Shown: positions 63,871 through 64,000 of the stretch, piece after piece | Layout of the letters: each line of letters begins with the position of its first letter | How positions within the stretch are numbered: position 1 is the first letter of the stretch | NCBI GenBank assembly: GCA_022316685.1 | Contig: JAKJHU010000030.1 | Coordinates: 10,354,360 to 10,418,359 of the forward strand | From: Progne subis subis | Taxonomy: Eukaryota; Chordata; Aves; Passeriformes; Hirundinidae | Length of the DNA stretch: 64,000 nucleotides | Direction of reading: 5' to 3' | Translations under genes and position numbers: made by a program | The notes under the pieces: generated by a model | Database searches by the model: none | The model's input: the letters and a program-made list of their open reading frames with translations, nothing else | Told to the model about the DNA's origin: nothing

Positions 63871-63878
63871 TATAAAAG
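63871..63878 (+). promoter_or_regulatory. TATA box of a plus-strand promoter
   Basis: TATAAAAG, a strong TATA element, sits after a G+C-balanced upstream region and 370 bp beyond the CpG island. A start site is expected near 63899-63903, which falls in the small inverted repeat TCTCTCGGAGAGA (63894-63906). The combination of island, TATA and purine-rich leader is typical of a vertebrate gene start. Transcription is inferred, not shown. Confidence 0.6.
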
Positions 63879-63899
63879 TCGACCTTGGTGCTCTCTCTC

Positions 63900-64000
63900 G
63901 GAGAGACAGCCAAACAGAAAAGATGGAAGGGTCTTGTGGAATCTGGTCATTTTGCTTGATTTCCTCTCTGATTTGCCTCCACTAACAGGTCACAAGCTTT
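63900..64000 (+). other. probable first exon or 5' leader, cut by window edge
   Basis: The predicted transcript begins near 63900 and runs out of the window. It contains ATG at 63923-63925 in a good context (A at -3, G at +4). That ATG opens a 20-codon frame with a hydrophobic, signal-like peptide (MEGSCGIWSFCLISSLICLH) that stops at 63983-63985. As the frame is short, it is either an upstream ORF in a non-coding first exon, or the start of a secreted protein if an alternative splice donor lies before the stop. The only nearby CAG-GT (63986-63990) is a weak donor because CACA follows. I do not recognise the gene. Confidence 0.45.

Overview
The window looks like a stretch of bird nuclear DNA, most probably from a songbird. 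The main evidence is CR1 LINE fragments at several places and on both strands, some ending in the avian CR1 3' terminus (GGTTCCTTCCAACCCAAAC followed by ATTCTATG-like units). A second clue is a roughly 1 kb solo LTR of a type I associate with songbird genomes, recalled and not looked up. Background sequence is A+T-rich, with many 20-44 base poly(A)/poly(T) tracts and no convincing multi-codon exon. I see no bacterial, phage, plasmid, CRISPR, tRNA or rRNA features. It reads as intergenic or long-intron sequence that runs, in its last 1.3 kb, into a CpG island and a TATA-type promoter pointing out of the window.

Layout. 1-7785: A+T-rich unique sequence, with one weak candidate for decayed coding sequence (3204-3552, minus). 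7786-10205: 5'-truncated, frame-broken CR1 on the minus strand. 10206-19645: mostly unique sequence holding two copies of a 64 bp near-identical direct repeat 4236 bp apart (13408-13471 and 17644-17707), a 20-G tract, a small G+C-rich island built round seven 19 bp minisatellite units, a GGTT/GTTT array, and a candidate conserved regulatory block with an exact PBX-MEIS-type decamer. 19650-25125: two small CR1 RT fragments. 26263-27851: two solo LTRs of different families, each with target-site duplications.

34957-39201 is the densest repeat cluster. An A-rich tract precedes a long decayed CR1 (plus strand) that carries a nested 390 bp solo LTR with a perfect 6 bp target duplication. The CR1 3' end abuts a 5'-truncated copy of the 1 kb LTR. 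From 39202 to 62689 there is unique A+T-rich DNA with a 44-T tract, CR1 3' fragments (42040-42574, 53664-53870, 57875-57946 and a doubtful one near 62265), an unclassified block near 44840, and a candidate enhancer at 54740-55035. 62690-63500 is a CpG island; 63871-63878 is a TATA box, followed by a probable first exon cut by the window edge.

I did not find a new multi-gene system. All the longer open frames I examined are CR1 remnants, readings through simple repeats, or frames I cannot tie to a protein. The most unusual items are the 64 bp duplicated segment, the hairpin-forming minisatellite island, and the small LTR family defined here by two copies with their own target duplications.
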